Shown: positions 7,870-14,242, counted from the stretch's first letter. The stretch: 19,891 bases of DNA from an uncultured Oscillospiraceae bacterium (GCA_910588625.1 CAJUQN010000050.1:1-19891), one strand, 5' to 3'. Notes: generated from the letters alone by a model not told the origin. Made by a program: numbers and translations.

Positions 7870-7888
7870 GTACGAAGGCTCTGGAAAA

Positions 7889-8299
7889 CTAAGTAGATAT
7901 ATTTCTGAACTCTGGAAACGCTAAATTAGTCTTATCACAGACCAGTTCTTTTAACTTTTTGAGAAAGATACTATTGTAAATATATCCCATAAATTTATGT
8001 TGTATTTGGCTTTGTTCATCGTATAAAATCATTTCATATCCCGTGCCGTCGCAAGCCCTAAAATCATCCCTACTCTTTTCAAAAACCTTTAATAGCCATC
8101 GCAATATAGAGAACTCCGGATATGTCATTTTGGTTTTCTTTATTTCAGTGATTCCAGAAGCGGAATATTCTGCGTATGATTTGATAGTTCCGTCCCTATA
8201 TACACTCCAAACTTGTGATATCAATATATCAGACTGAATATCTATTTCATTCCAATTTATTTCTGTTATGCGAAATAGTAATATTTCTGACACTTTCAA
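7889..8299 (-). CDS. Hypothetical protein
   Basis: A 136-residue protein of no family I recognise. It is AT-rich, predicted mixed alpha/beta, with no signal peptide or membrane segment. The pattern 'SVYRDGTIKSYAEYSASG' near residue 33 looks like a beta-hairpin seen in small immunity or DUF proteins, but this is not decisive. The first codon is TTG at 8299; AGGAGG is only four bases away, so GTG at 8293 (ten bases away) is a fair alternative. It lies 33 bases downstream of the glycosylase gene on the same strand, and the two are probably co-transcribed. Confidence 0.6.
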   Translation of the reverse strand: MKVSEILLFRITEINWNEIDIQSDILISQVWSVYRDGTIKSYAEYSASGITEIKKTKMTYPEFSILRWLLKVFEKSRDDFRACDGTGYEMILYDEQSQIQHKFMGYIYNSIFLKKLKELVCDKTNLAFPEFRNIST

Positions 8300-8332
8300 A
8301 TGACCTCCTACTTTGGATATGAACGCATTATA

Positions 8333-8896
8333 TCATAGAGGTGGATGTTCTTTCCATGACAATCTGCTTTTCCCTTGCAGTTTAGGGATGGCGCAGGATA
8401 GTGCCGTCCTCCACTCCGTTGCCTTTTCCTCGGTGCCCTTTCTGTTTTGACCACTGGGCGAGGATATGCAAATGTAGGGGACCGCAGTATTTTTGAAAAA
8501 CCGTTTGAAGTATTTATAGGCGCTGTTGCTATGAAACAGGAGCAGTTTTATACTGGGATAGTCCTCTAAAAGATGAGGGAGGTCATTGGGCTTTTCGTCC
8601 ATCAGATCTTTGTCGCTGGAAGTTTCCCGCACCGCAGAATCCAATATATCCCATAGCGCAATGTTGTATTTCTTCAACAATGCTTCTTTCGCTTGGTCTG
8701 ATTTGTCTATTTCTTCACCACAGGCTATAAACAATATGTCCCAAAACTTGTTTGATGGGTCGGCATAATACTTGCCATGCGTTAAGGACATTTGGCCGGG
8801 AAGTGTCCCTAAAATAAGGACTGCTGAATGTTTATCAATGGCCGGGGGCAATCCTTGGATACGCTCTTGTAAAGGGCTTTCAAATGTGTTGTTCAT
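8333..8896 (-). CDS. DNA-deoxyinosine glycosylase-like (uracil-DNA glycosylase superfamily)
   Basis: A 187-residue protein. 'LILGTLPG' (27-34) followed by 'YYADPSNKFWDIL' (43-55) matches the phosphate-binding loop and N-x-F-W motif of the hypoxanthine/deoxyinosine branch of the UDG superfamily. 'YICISSPSGQNRKG' (141-154) fits the S-P-S motif of the DNA-binding loop. The enzyme would remove deaminated bases such as hypoxanthine from DNA. The ATG at 8896 is preferred over GTG at 8902 because GAGGTG lies five bases upstream of it and overlaps the GTG. A clean promoter with an overlapping dyad precedes it, so it is probably repressed by the divergent XRE protein. A repair gene on an accessory element is unusual but not unique. 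Confidence 0.8.
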   Translation of the reverse strand: MNNTFESPLQERIQGLPPAIDKHSAVLILGTLPGQMSLTHGKYYADPSNKFWDILFIACGEEIDKSDQAKEALLKKYNIALWDILDSAVRETSSDKDLMDEKPNDLPHLLEDYPSIKLLLFHSNSAYKYFKRFFKNTAVPYICISSPSGQNRKGTEEKATEWRTALSCAIPKLQGKSRLSWKEHPPL

Positions 8897-8914
8897 ATTC
8901 ACACCTCACTATTA

Positions 8915-8959
8915 GGCTATACATAGCCCAATAGTATCACGCATAGCCTACAAAAGCAA
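8915..8959 (-). promoter_or_regulatory. Promoter of glycosylase gene with dyad operator
   Basis: On the minus strand TTGCTT (8954-8959), a 17-bp spacer and TACTAT (8931-8936) form a sigma-A type promoter. The perfect dyad GGCTAT-AC-ATAGCC (8915-8928) sits just after the -10, and a third ATAGCC half-site (8944-8949) lies in the spacer. This is a layout expected for repression. Confidence 0.6.
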
Positions 8960-8966
8960 TGAAAAT

Positions 8967-8989
8967 CCCTTACGCTAATCGGGTAAGGG
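8967..8989 (+). promoter_or_regulatory. Hairpin overlapping ribosome site of XRE gene
   Basis: CCCTTAC (8967-8973) pairs perfectly with GTAAGGG (8983-8989). The 3' arm overlaps the GGGAGG ribosome site (8987-8992) before the ATG at 9000, so folding could lower translation. The regulatory role is inferred. Confidence 0.35.
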
Positions 8990-8999
8990 AGGGTGGGTC

Positions 9000-9242
9000 A
9001 TGAACACGGTAACAGCGGTGCGCAACAGGATACTGCAACTCTGCGAGGAACAAGGAATCACAATAAACGGACTGGCTACCATATCCGGCTTGCCGCCCTC
9101 ATCCATCAAGAATATCCTTTATGGAAAAAGTTTGAATCCCAAAATCGTAACCATCAAAATGATTTGCGACGGGCTGAATATCACCTTGAGGGAATTCTTC
9201 AGCACGTCCGAATTTGATGGTCTGGAGCAGGAAATAAAATAA
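9000..9242 (+). CDS. Small XRE-family HTH regulator
   Basis: An 80-residue protein that is almost only an HTH: 'LCEEQGITINGLATISGLPP' then 'SSIKNILYGKS', 'IKMICDGLNITLREFF'. The ATG at 9000 follows a G-rich ribosome site (GGGAGGGTGGG). It is divergent from the glycosylase gene, with 103 bp between starts that hold the promoter and GGCTAT/ATAGCC half-sites, so autoregulation and control of the glycosylase pair is the simplest reading. It ends at its own terminator. Confidence 0.85.
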   Translation: MNTVTAVRNRILQLCEEQGITINGLATISGLPPSSIKNILYGKSLNPKIVTIKMICDGLNITLREFFSTSEFDGLEQEIK

Positions 9243-9257
9243 GCCCGCTCATAGGAA

Positions 9258-9295
9258 AAGGCTCCCCCTGTGTTTGCTTACAGGGGAAGCCTTTG
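9258..9295 (+). terminator. Terminator hairpin after XRE gene
   Basis: AAAGGCTCCCCCTGT (9258-9272) pairs with ACAGGGGAAGCCTTT (9281-9295), 15 bp with one mismatch and an 8-nt loop. The T-tract is weak on the plus strand, but the A-run before the stem gives T's on the minus strand. Confidence 0.65.
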
Positions 9296-9511
9296 AATAA
9301 AAGGTAGTGTGTCGGGTGTTTGGCAGGGGTTATGCTCAGGCTTTCTGTATGTCCAGCATCAGGGCGAAGCCCCAGACAAAGCAGATATAGTTCTTATTTG
9401 GGTCGCCTCGCTCCACCAAAAGTGCGCCAGACGAACCCAGGAGCCGGTCATCTATGTGGCCGGGAACCTGTTCGTGCTGGTGTGTCCGCTGGCCTATGCC
9501 ACGGACAAATG
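9296..9511 (+). other. Gene-poor stretch, possible gene remnant
   Basis: Between two terminators lies about 215 bases of GC-richer DNA. Two overlapping open frames end here: 9309-9512, ending 'EPVIYVAGNLFVLVCPLAYA', and 9320-9535. Neither has a ribosome site, and neither resembles a family I know. The tail of the first looks protein-like, so this may be the 3' end of a deleted gene. No function is claimed. Confidence 0.3.
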
Positions 9512-9555
9512 AAAAAGGCCGCTGCTCTGGAATAATCCAGGGTAGCGGCCTTTTT
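9512..9555. terminator. Strong bidirectional terminator
   Basis: AAAAAGGCCGCT (9512-9523) pairs with AGCGGCCTTTTT (9544-9555). The stem continues inward through two G-T pairs to CTGGA/TCCAG, about 20 bp in all with a 4-nt loop, with A5 and T5 flanks. Confidence 0.9.
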
Positions 9556-9635
9556 CATGCCTGCGCCGTCACAATTTCCGAGATAAAATCACGGTATTTG
9601 TGTTTTCCTGACAAACTCATGTAAAAATACGAAAA

Positions 9636-9655
9636 TACGGTTATATTCTACCGTA
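9636..9655 (+). promoter_or_regulatory. Operator-like dyad around a -10 element
   Basis: TACGGT (9636-9641) and ACCGTA (9650-9655) form a perfect inverted repeat that brackets TATATT (9642-9647), a good -10 hexamer, 16 bases before the next gene's start. This suggests autorepression by the XRE protein it precedes. The -35 is poor. Confidence 0.45.
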
Positions 9656-9670
9656 AAGGAGAACACGGCT

Positions 9671-9934
9671 ATGATTAGGATTTTACTGTCCACCGAGCTT
9701 GGCAAGCGCAGGTGGTCGCAAGCGGACTTAGCCCGAATGACAGGGATAAGGGCCTCCACGATAGGCGACTACTACAATGAGCTGACAGACCGCATCAACC
9801 TCCGGCACTTCGAGCTGATATGCAAGGCGCTGGATTGCGATCTGACAGATATCCTTGTCTACCATCCAGACGAGGACACCCCCGTGAAGTCGCGCAGTGG
9901 TGCTCCCCTACATGAGCAGCCGCCCAAGGAATAA
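9671..9934 (+). CDS. Small XRE-family HTH regulator
   Basis: An 87-residue regulator with an HTH at residues 7-65 ('RRWSQADLARMTGIRASTIG', 'LICKALDCDLTDILVYHPDE') of the small Cro-like type, and a short, proline-rich tail. AAAGGAG lies ahead of the ATG at 9671. It converges with the minus-strand XRE gene at 9959-10168, and the shared hairpin at 9945-9977 separates them. Its target is probably the dyad at 9636-9655. Partner genes are not evident. Confidence 0.85.
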   Translation: MIRILLSTELGKRRWSQADLARMTGIRASTIGDYYNELTDRINLRHFELICKALDCDLTDILVYHPDEDTPVKSRSGAPLHEQPPKE

Positions 9935-9944
9935 GCCATGCTCC

Positions 9945-9977
9945 AAAGACCCGGACGATTATTCGTCCGGGTCTTTT
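9945..9977. terminator. Bidirectional terminator between convergent XRE genes
   Basis: AAAGACCCGGACGA (9945-9958) pairs perfectly with TCGTCCGGGTCTTT (9963-9976), with a TTAT loop and T5. The last codons and stop of the minus-strand XRE gene lie inside the stem. Confidence 0.9.
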
Positions 9978-10168
9978 TCTATCTTCACCACATCCGCGAT
10001 GGAACAGTCCAGCGCCAAACAGATTCGCTCGATGACCTCCAGAGCGACATACTGATTCTTGTTGAGCTTGTTGAGGGTCGAATTGCTCATTCCGACCATT
10101 TTCACAAGCTCCATTTTCTTCACGCCCCTTTCAATAAGGGTATGTTGCAGCGGCTTGTATGAAATCAT
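9959..10168 (-). CDS. Small XRE-family repressor divergent from amidoligase operon
   Basis: A 69-residue Cro-like protein: 'MISYKPLQHTLIERGVKKME' then 'LVKMVGMSNSTLNKLNKNQY' and 'ICLALDCSIADVV'. The start at 10168 is chosen for AGGAGGTGG nine bases upstream; the frame is open ten codons further, but that part overlaps the promoter. It faces away from the amidoligase operon across 171 bases with twin promoters. It is the obvious candidate to repress both, as each promoter carries a near-identical CGACA...TTGTGG element. Confidence 0.85.
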   Translation of the reverse strand: MISYKPLQHTLIERGVKKMELVKMVGMSNSTLNKLNKNQYVALEVIERICLALDCSIADVVKIEKDPDE

Positions 10169-10188
10169 GGTGCCACCTCCTTGAGAAT

Positions 10189-10217
10189 ACCATACCACAA
10201 CATTGTCGATTTGTCAA
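10189..10217 (-). promoter_or_regulatory. Promoter of the small XRE gene
   Basis: On the minus strand TTGACA (10212-10217), a 17-bp spacer and TATGGT (10189-10194). The spacer holds CGACAATGTTGTGG, which contains the dyad ACAA-TG-TTGT. The same layout recurs inverted at 10249-10277. Confidence 0.8.
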
Positions 10218-10248
10218 AAACTTTTTTACGAAAAATCGAAAATAACTG

Positions 10249-10277
10249 TTGACAAAGCGACAGCCTTGTGGTATCGT
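10249..10277 (+). promoter_or_regulatory. Promoter of the amidoligase operon
   Basis: TTGACA (10249-10254), a 17-bp spacer and TATCGT (10272-10277), 62 bases before the ATG. Over 31 bases it matches the divergent promoter at 26 positions, including CGACA and TTGTGG within the spacer, so one repressor could bind both. Confidence 0.85.
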
Positions 10278-10339
10278 ATGCTCACAACAACACGACACTA
10301 CTTAACGCGAACACGACAAAAATGTGGGAGGTCACAAAG

Positions 10340-11281
10340 ATGTACGACATGATGAAGAAGCAGAACTTCGGTGTGGAGATTGAGCTGACGGGTATCACCC
10401 GCGAGCAGGCCGCTAACGTCATCGCCACTTACTTCGGTACCCAGGCCCGCTACCTCGGCACCTACTACAAGACCTATGGTGCCACCGACCGGAAGGGCCG
10501 CACCTGGAAAGCCATGTCTGATGGCAGCATCCTCACCGAGCGCGAGTCCGCCAGCCACGGTCGGGTTTCCGCTGGTACCGCATTTTCCTGCGAGGTCGTG
10601 ACTCCCGTCCTTCAGTACGAGGATATGGATGACCTGCAGAACATCATCCGCGCTCTCCGCGAGGCCGGGGCTATCGCCAACAGTTCCTGCGGCATCCACG
10701 TCCATGTGGACGGCAAGAACCATACCCCCGCCAGCCTGACCCGCCTGATGAACTTCGCCATTGGCCGCCAGGATTTGTTCTATGAGGCTCTGGAAATTGG
10801 TGACCGCGCCAACCGCTGGTGCAAGAAGATGAACTCCACTCTGCTGAAAGCCATGCAGAGTGACAGCGAAAAGACCAAGAGCAGTATCGAGCGCATCTGG
10901 TACAGCGCCGCCAACGATGGCTACACCGGCGGCATCAACCACGAGCACTACAACACCAGCCGCTACCACGGTGTTAATCTCCACGCTTTCTTCACCAAGG
11001 GGACGGTCGAGTTCCGGCTGTTCAACGGCACCACCCACGCCGGTAAGATTAAGGCCTACGTCCAGTTCTGCTTGGCCATGAGCGCCTGGGCCATTGACTG
11101 CCAGGACACCCGGCTCTACTTCAAGGGCTGTGCGGGCTACACCGCAGAGCAGAAGGCCACGCTGATGACCAACGTCCTGGTGAAGCGCCTGGGCCTGGGC
11201 GGTGCGGAGTTCAAGACCTGCCGCCACCACCTGACCGCTCCCTTTCGCCCCCAGGCCCAGGCAGAGGCCGAGGTAGCTTAA
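10340..11281 (+). CDS. Amidoligase family protein (glutamine-synthetase-like COOH-NH2 ligase)
   Basis: A 313-residue protein of the amidoligase_2 type, an ATP-dependent ligase that joins a carboxylate to an amine. Family marks seen: 'FGVEIELTG' at 10-18 (E13, E15, likely metal ligands), 'CEVVTP' at 84-89 (E85), 'GIHVHVDG' at 118-125 (H120, H122), 'RYHGVNLHAF' at 208-217, and 'GTVEFRLFNGT' at 221-231 (E224, R226). The start at 10340 has GGGAGG nine bases upstream; the longer frame from 10268 would begin inside the promoter. It is followed by a gamma-glutamylcyclotransferase 48 bp away, a pairing that suggests making and removing gamma-glutamyl-like amides. The substrate is unknown; peptide, protein side chain or small amine are all open. 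Confidence 0.85.
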   Translation: MYDMMKKQNFGVEIELTGITREQAANVIATYFGTQARYLGTYYKTYGATDRKGRTWKAMSDGSILTERESASHGRVSAGTAFSCEVVTPVLQYEDMDDLQNIIRALREAGAIANSSCGIHVHVDGKNHTPASLTRLMNFAIGRQDLFYEALEIGDRANRWCKKMNSTLLKAMQSDSEKTKSSIERIWYSAANDGYTGGINHEHYNTSRYHGVNLHAFFTKGTVEFRLFNGTTHAGKIKAYVQFCLAMSAWAIDCQDTRLYFKGCAGYTAEQKATLMTNVLVKRLGLGGAEFKTCRHHLTAPFRPQAQAEAEVA

Positions 11282-11329
11282 CAACAAACCGGCTGACCTA
11301 CCGGCCATACGGGGAGAACGGAGGAACCT

Positions 11330-11773
11330 ATGAAACGGAAATACTACATCGCCTATGGGAGCAACCTGGACGTTGACCAGATGCTCCACCGCTGCCCGGA
11401 TGCGCTCACTATTGGCCGCTCCACCATCGACGGTTACAAGCTGGTGTTCCGGGGGAACAGCCGCTCGGGCGTTGCCAACATTGAGCCTTGCGACGGAGCC
11501 AGCGTCCCCGTTGGTATCTGGTCCATCAGCCCCTCGGACGAAGACGCCCTGGACTGGTATGAGGGCTTCCCTCGGCTGTACGTCAAGCAAATATTCACGC
11601 TGCAAGTACGAGGGAAGAAGGTAAAGGGGATGGCTTACGTCATGACCCCCGGCCACGCAATCACCCCGCCGGCGAAGCAGTATCTCAACACCATCATGGA
11701 GGGATACAAAGATTTTGGATTTGACCCCGCGCCGCTGCTGGCAGCTGCGGCCGAGGCCAGGAAAGGAGAATGA
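11330..11773 (+). CDS. Gamma-glutamylcyclotransferase-like (GGCT/AIG2 family) protein
   Basis: A 147-residue protein of the GGCT fold. It starts 'MKRKYYIAYGSNLD', where YGSNL (9-13) is the family's substrate loop. 'DALDWYEGFPRLY' (72-84) holds the expected catalytic glutamate E78. Family enzymes cyclise a gamma-glutamyl group to 5-oxoproline and release the amine. GGAGGAACCT lies before the ATG. It is the second gene of the operon after the amidoligase and overlaps the next frame's first possible ATG by four bases, so the three are probably co-translated. It may undo, trim or detoxify the amidoligase product; this coupling is inference. Confidence 0.88.
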   Translation: MKRKYYIAYGSNLDVDQMLHRCPDALTIGRSTIDGYKLVFRGNSRSGVANIEPCDGASVPVGIWSISPSDEDALDWYEGFPRLYVKQIFTLQVRGKKVKGMAYVMTPGHAITPPAKQYLNTIMEGYKDFGFDPAPLLAAAAEARKGE

Positions 11774-11775
11774 AC

Positions 11776-12096
11776 ATGGACTACGAGCAGTTTTCCCAGG
11801 ACGTGACCGCCACCGCCGCGGCAAAGCGGGCCGTGGACGAGTTCGCCAAGAAACAGGTGGATGGGTTGCATATCTGCCCCCGCTGCGGGCGTCTGACCGT
11901 CAAGGCGCGGTTCTCCTCTCATTTCCTGACTCCCTTTCCGGACGCTTTTTCCGTCCTATTGGGAGTCTATCTTTTTTTCCTCACCTCCGCCACAAAATTA
12001 CATTTTTTCCTCGGCGTTTTCTTTCATTTTATCATCGGCGCTGACAGTGTGGGAGGCTTCTGTAAGGGCTACCCACCTGTTCCTTTCAGGCACTGA
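11776..12096 (+). pseudogene. Zinc-ribbon protein, 3' part replaced
   Basis: The N-terminal 45 residues ('MDYEQFSQDVTATAAAKRAV', 'HICPRCGRLTVK') look like a conserved small protein found with amidoligase genes in clostridial elements, in my recollection with a second Cys pair further on that would complete a zinc ribbon. Here only one pair is left (CPRC). After about residue 43 (base 11905) the frame becomes hydrophobic, AT-rich and runs through a terminator hairpin, which is not protein-like. I read it as a gene cut by a recombination junction. ATG 11776 is preferred over 11770 for its spacing to AAAGGAG. Confidence 0.6.
11928..11978 (+). terminator. Strong terminator after truncated zinc-ribbon gene
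   Basis: GACTCCC (11928-11934) pairs with GGGAGTC (11961-11967), and GGACG/CGTCC (11940-11944 with 11952-11956) pairs inside it. TATCTTTTTTT follows. It now ends the amidoligase transcript inside the reading frame of the broken gene. Confidence 0.85.
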
Positions 12097-12430
12097 AATC
12101 AGGCGCATTAAGGAATACGTTCCCGAAGCGCTTGCCGCCGTCTCCCATCTCGTCGTCGCCGAAAGAGACGGCACCCCTGTGGCTTTTATGGGGATTGAAA
12201 GGACAACGCTTGAAATGCTCTTTATTGCTCCCGGCGAACAGGGCCGGGGTTTGGGCAGGAAATTGATCCAATGGGGCATCCAAACCTATGGTGTCAACAA
12301 GCTGGCAGTCAATGAGCAAAACCCTCAGGCCAAGGGATTTTACGGACACATGGGCTTCCGCGTTTACAAAAGAACGGAACTTGATGAGCAGGGCGGCCCA
12401 TATCCCCTCTTGTATATGCGATTGGCCTAA
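12047..12430 (+). pseudogene. GNAT-family N-acetyltransferase, 5'-truncated
   Basis: The frame gives a good acetyltransferase: 'WEASVRATHLFL' at the start, 'LEMLFIAPGEQGRGLGRKLI' (the acetyl-CoA binding Q/R-x-x-G-x-G/A loop), then 'VNEQNPQAKGFYGHMGFRVY' and 'YPLLYMRL' at the end. Relatives carry about 15 more residues before WEASVRATH; here the upstream frame is AT-rich, not family-like, and has no ATG with a ribosome site. GTG at 12047 is the only start nearby, with no ribosome site. It was probably moved in without its start. The product would acetylate an unknown amine if it were made. Confidence 0.7.
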
Positions 12431-12434
12431 GTGC

Positions 12435-12463
12435 GGCGGGACGGCCCCGAAGGGCCGCCCCGC
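12435..12463. terminator. GC-rich hairpin between convergent genes
   Basis: GCGGGACGGCCC and GGGCCGCCCCGC form a 12-bp stem with one mismatch and a CGAA loop. It lies between the convergent ends of the GNAT gene and the surface-protein gene. There is no clear T-tract, so efficiency is uncertain. Confidence 0.5.
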
Positions 12464-12471
12464 TGTTTGCG

Positions 12472-13672
12472 TCAATACCCTGTCTGGGGCAGGGTGGGCA
12501 CAGGCCCCAGCCTGCGCACGATGGTGAGCCAGGTGGCCTGGGCGGTCTGCCAGGTGCCCTGGTACTTGCCGCCCACGTCGGCCCGGTTGATGATTTGGTA
12601 GTTGTTGGCCACCATGCCCCAGCACCTGCACCGTCAGGGTGGGGTTGATGGTGGACTGGAAGCCCACGGGCACGCGGCCAAAATCAAAATACACATCGGT
12701 GACATACTCGCCTGGCCCTCCACCACATTGGACACCGTGATGGTGCCGTCGGCCTGGGTTTCCTCGGTGCCGATGATCTGGCCGTCCCGGAGGATCAAAA
12801 AAACAGCGCCGGGGGGGACTGCTGCTTTCGTCCACTTTCTTCAGTTGGATTTTTACCTTGCTGGAATTTTCAAAAACGAGGGACACATCATGTTCCCCGT
12901 CCCACACGAAGGGCTGCTTGACCTTGGACACATCGGAGCTGAGGATGAACCCCTGGGGCGGGGTGATCTCCTCCGCGAGGTACGCCCCGGTGGGCAGCTT
13001 GGAGAAGTCCAGATCCTCTTTGAGGATATACCCGCCGTCCTTGGTAGTGTACTCTCCGAAGAAGCTGCCGCCATCGTCCAGCTTGACGGAGGTGATGCGG
13101 ATGACCGCGCCGGGGATGCCCACGGTGGGGCTGTCACTGTCCACCTTGCGGATGGAGCCGGTGCCGGGGGTAGTCGTTGTCGTGGTTGGCTGGTTGTAGA
13201 AGGTGAAGGTGTTGGAGGTGGAGCTGTTGGGCATGACCGTCACCACTTGGGGGGCGGTTTGGGCTACATAGCCCTCCGGGACGGCCTCCTCGGTGATGAG
13301 GTACTGGCCGGCTTTGAGGTTGTCCGCTTCCTTGGTGAGCGTTAGGGTGCCATCTGCCCCGGTTTGCCGAGTTACAGAAAAATCCCCGGAGCCGTCCGCA
13401 CTCTCAATTTTGAATGTAACACTGGGTAACGGCTTATTCGTGCCTGCCACCAGCTTCTTGACTGTTAATTGAACCGTATCTATGTCTTGTGTGTGTTCAT
13501 CCGGCACAGCAATCAGCAGACGTTGCATGGGCACCCCAGACTGGCCGGGTAGCTTCCACGGTTGCGTCTTATCCCACTCATATTCCCAAAGATGGTATTT
13601 ATGGTAATATTCGGGGTGATCCAGCACCAAATCCACACCGGTTTTGATGTAGTCGTAGGCAGAGTATCTGTG
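12472..13672 (-). pseudogene. Cna-B/SpaA-type surface protein part with C-terminal LPQTG, frameshifted
   Basis: Read in pieces, this encodes a stretch ending 'YHKYHLWEYEWDKTQPWKLP', then two Cna-B-like repeats. The first runs 'VTFKIESADGSGDF...ITEEAVPEGYVAQ' and the second 'IRKVDSDSPTVGIPGAVIRI...AEEITPPQGF'. A third repeat starts 'VKIQLKKVDESS'. A run of seven G at 12811-12817 then shifts the frame, 'GAVFLILRDGQIIGTEETQA' continues one frame over, a 4-base gain near 12704-12712 shifts it again, and a third shift lies near 12610-12620. The last piece ends 'PTLPQTGY' and a TGA at 12472-12474. LPQTG fits a sortase signal, but no membrane segment or basic tail follows. It continues the two pieces upstream. 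Confidence 0.7.
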
Positions 13673-14001
13673 ATTTTAATGGAATCATCCGACTTATCTA
13701 CCACAACTACCACATGGTCATCATATTCCACCAAGTCGCCAATGCGGATATTACCCCAAGCTGGGGTGATTTGATACCTCCAGGGTAAACTTCCAAAAGC
13801 GGCATCCGAACACAGCATTGCCCAACCTGCACAGTGATCACAGTTGCTATAAGGTCTATTGAGAGGATCGTTGGAACAATAGGGGGTGGGATAGACTGTC
13901 CCATCAGGGTAAGTTTTTTTCAGCGCCACGATAGCGGCCCGCACATTTTCCTCCGTCAGAGGCTTCCCATCAGCAGTGGTATAGCCGTTTTCAGTGGGCA
14001 T
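13650..14001 (-). pseudogene. Cysteine-peptidase-like (CHAP/NlpC-like) domain piece of surface protein
   Basis: The frame from about 14001 gives 'YSNCDHCAGWAMLCSDAAFG' with a likely catalytic cysteine, then 'GNIRIGDLVEYDDHVVVVVD' with a likely catalytic histidine. This order is typical of papain-like cell-wall or amidase peptidases. It has no start signal of its own and is out of frame with the signal-peptide piece upstream and the Cna-B piece downstream. The natural product was probably a single secreted protein. After 'KITDT' (about 13662) the frame is lost, and the neighbouring frame continues 'SAYDYIKTGVDLVLDH'. Substrate assignment is not possible. Confidence 0.6.
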
Positions 14002-14207
14002 AGGGCTTGGATCTGGCCCCAGCTCGGGGAGGACCGGCCGAAGGTACTGGCACCGGTGCCGTTGAACAGCCCCCGCTCAGTCACGTACTGGATATCCTCC
14101 GCCGCCCAGTGGTTGGCGGGCACGTCACGGTAGGCCGCGAACGCTGGGGCCGCCAGGGACACAGCCAGCGCGGCGCACAGCAGAACACTCATCATCCTTT
14201 TCCTCAT
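13956..14207 (-). pseudogene. Signal peptide plus SLH-domain start of surface protein
   Basis: The start at 14207 has AAGGAG nine to ten bases upstream. 'MRKRMMSVLLCAALAVSLAA' plus 'PAFA' is a classical signal peptide. 'YRDVPANHWAAEDIQYVTER' and 'GLFNGTGASTFG' match the first half of an S-layer homology domain, which binds cell-wall polymers. The domain breaks off at about 14030, where the frame switches; the second half (usually with an 'MTRGQ' motif) is absent, so a deletion, not only a base shift, happened here. A strong promoter lies 36 bases upstream, so this broken gene should still be transcribed. Confidence 0.7.
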
Positions 14208-14242
14208 GGTCTCACGCTCCTTTTCCATTCCTTTCTGATTCG

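Larger units (their letters stand above)
2720..7870. mobile_element. Integrated element inserted in helicase gene (right end uncertain)
   Basis: Serine recombinase, coupled repressor, divergent operator region, small ORF and primase-like protein form a typical integration-plus-replication module. It is lower in GC than the helicase gene it interrupts. The left end is at about 2720. The right end is not identified: it is at least past the primase stop (7756) and terminator (7869), and may extend into the 8-10 kb region or beyond the window. No conjugation genes are recognised inside these bounds, so it may be a mobilizable element or the left part of something larger. Confidence 0.5.

Noticed and set aside
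10298..11824. 508-residue open frame on the minus strand across the amidoligase and GGCT genes
   Set aside because: It lies antisense to two well-supported genes; GC-rich codon bias leaves the opposite frame open, and the product shows no family features.
12602..13345. 247-residue plus-strand frame
   Set aside because: It is antisense to the Cna-B repeats; the minus strand shows genuine domain sequence.
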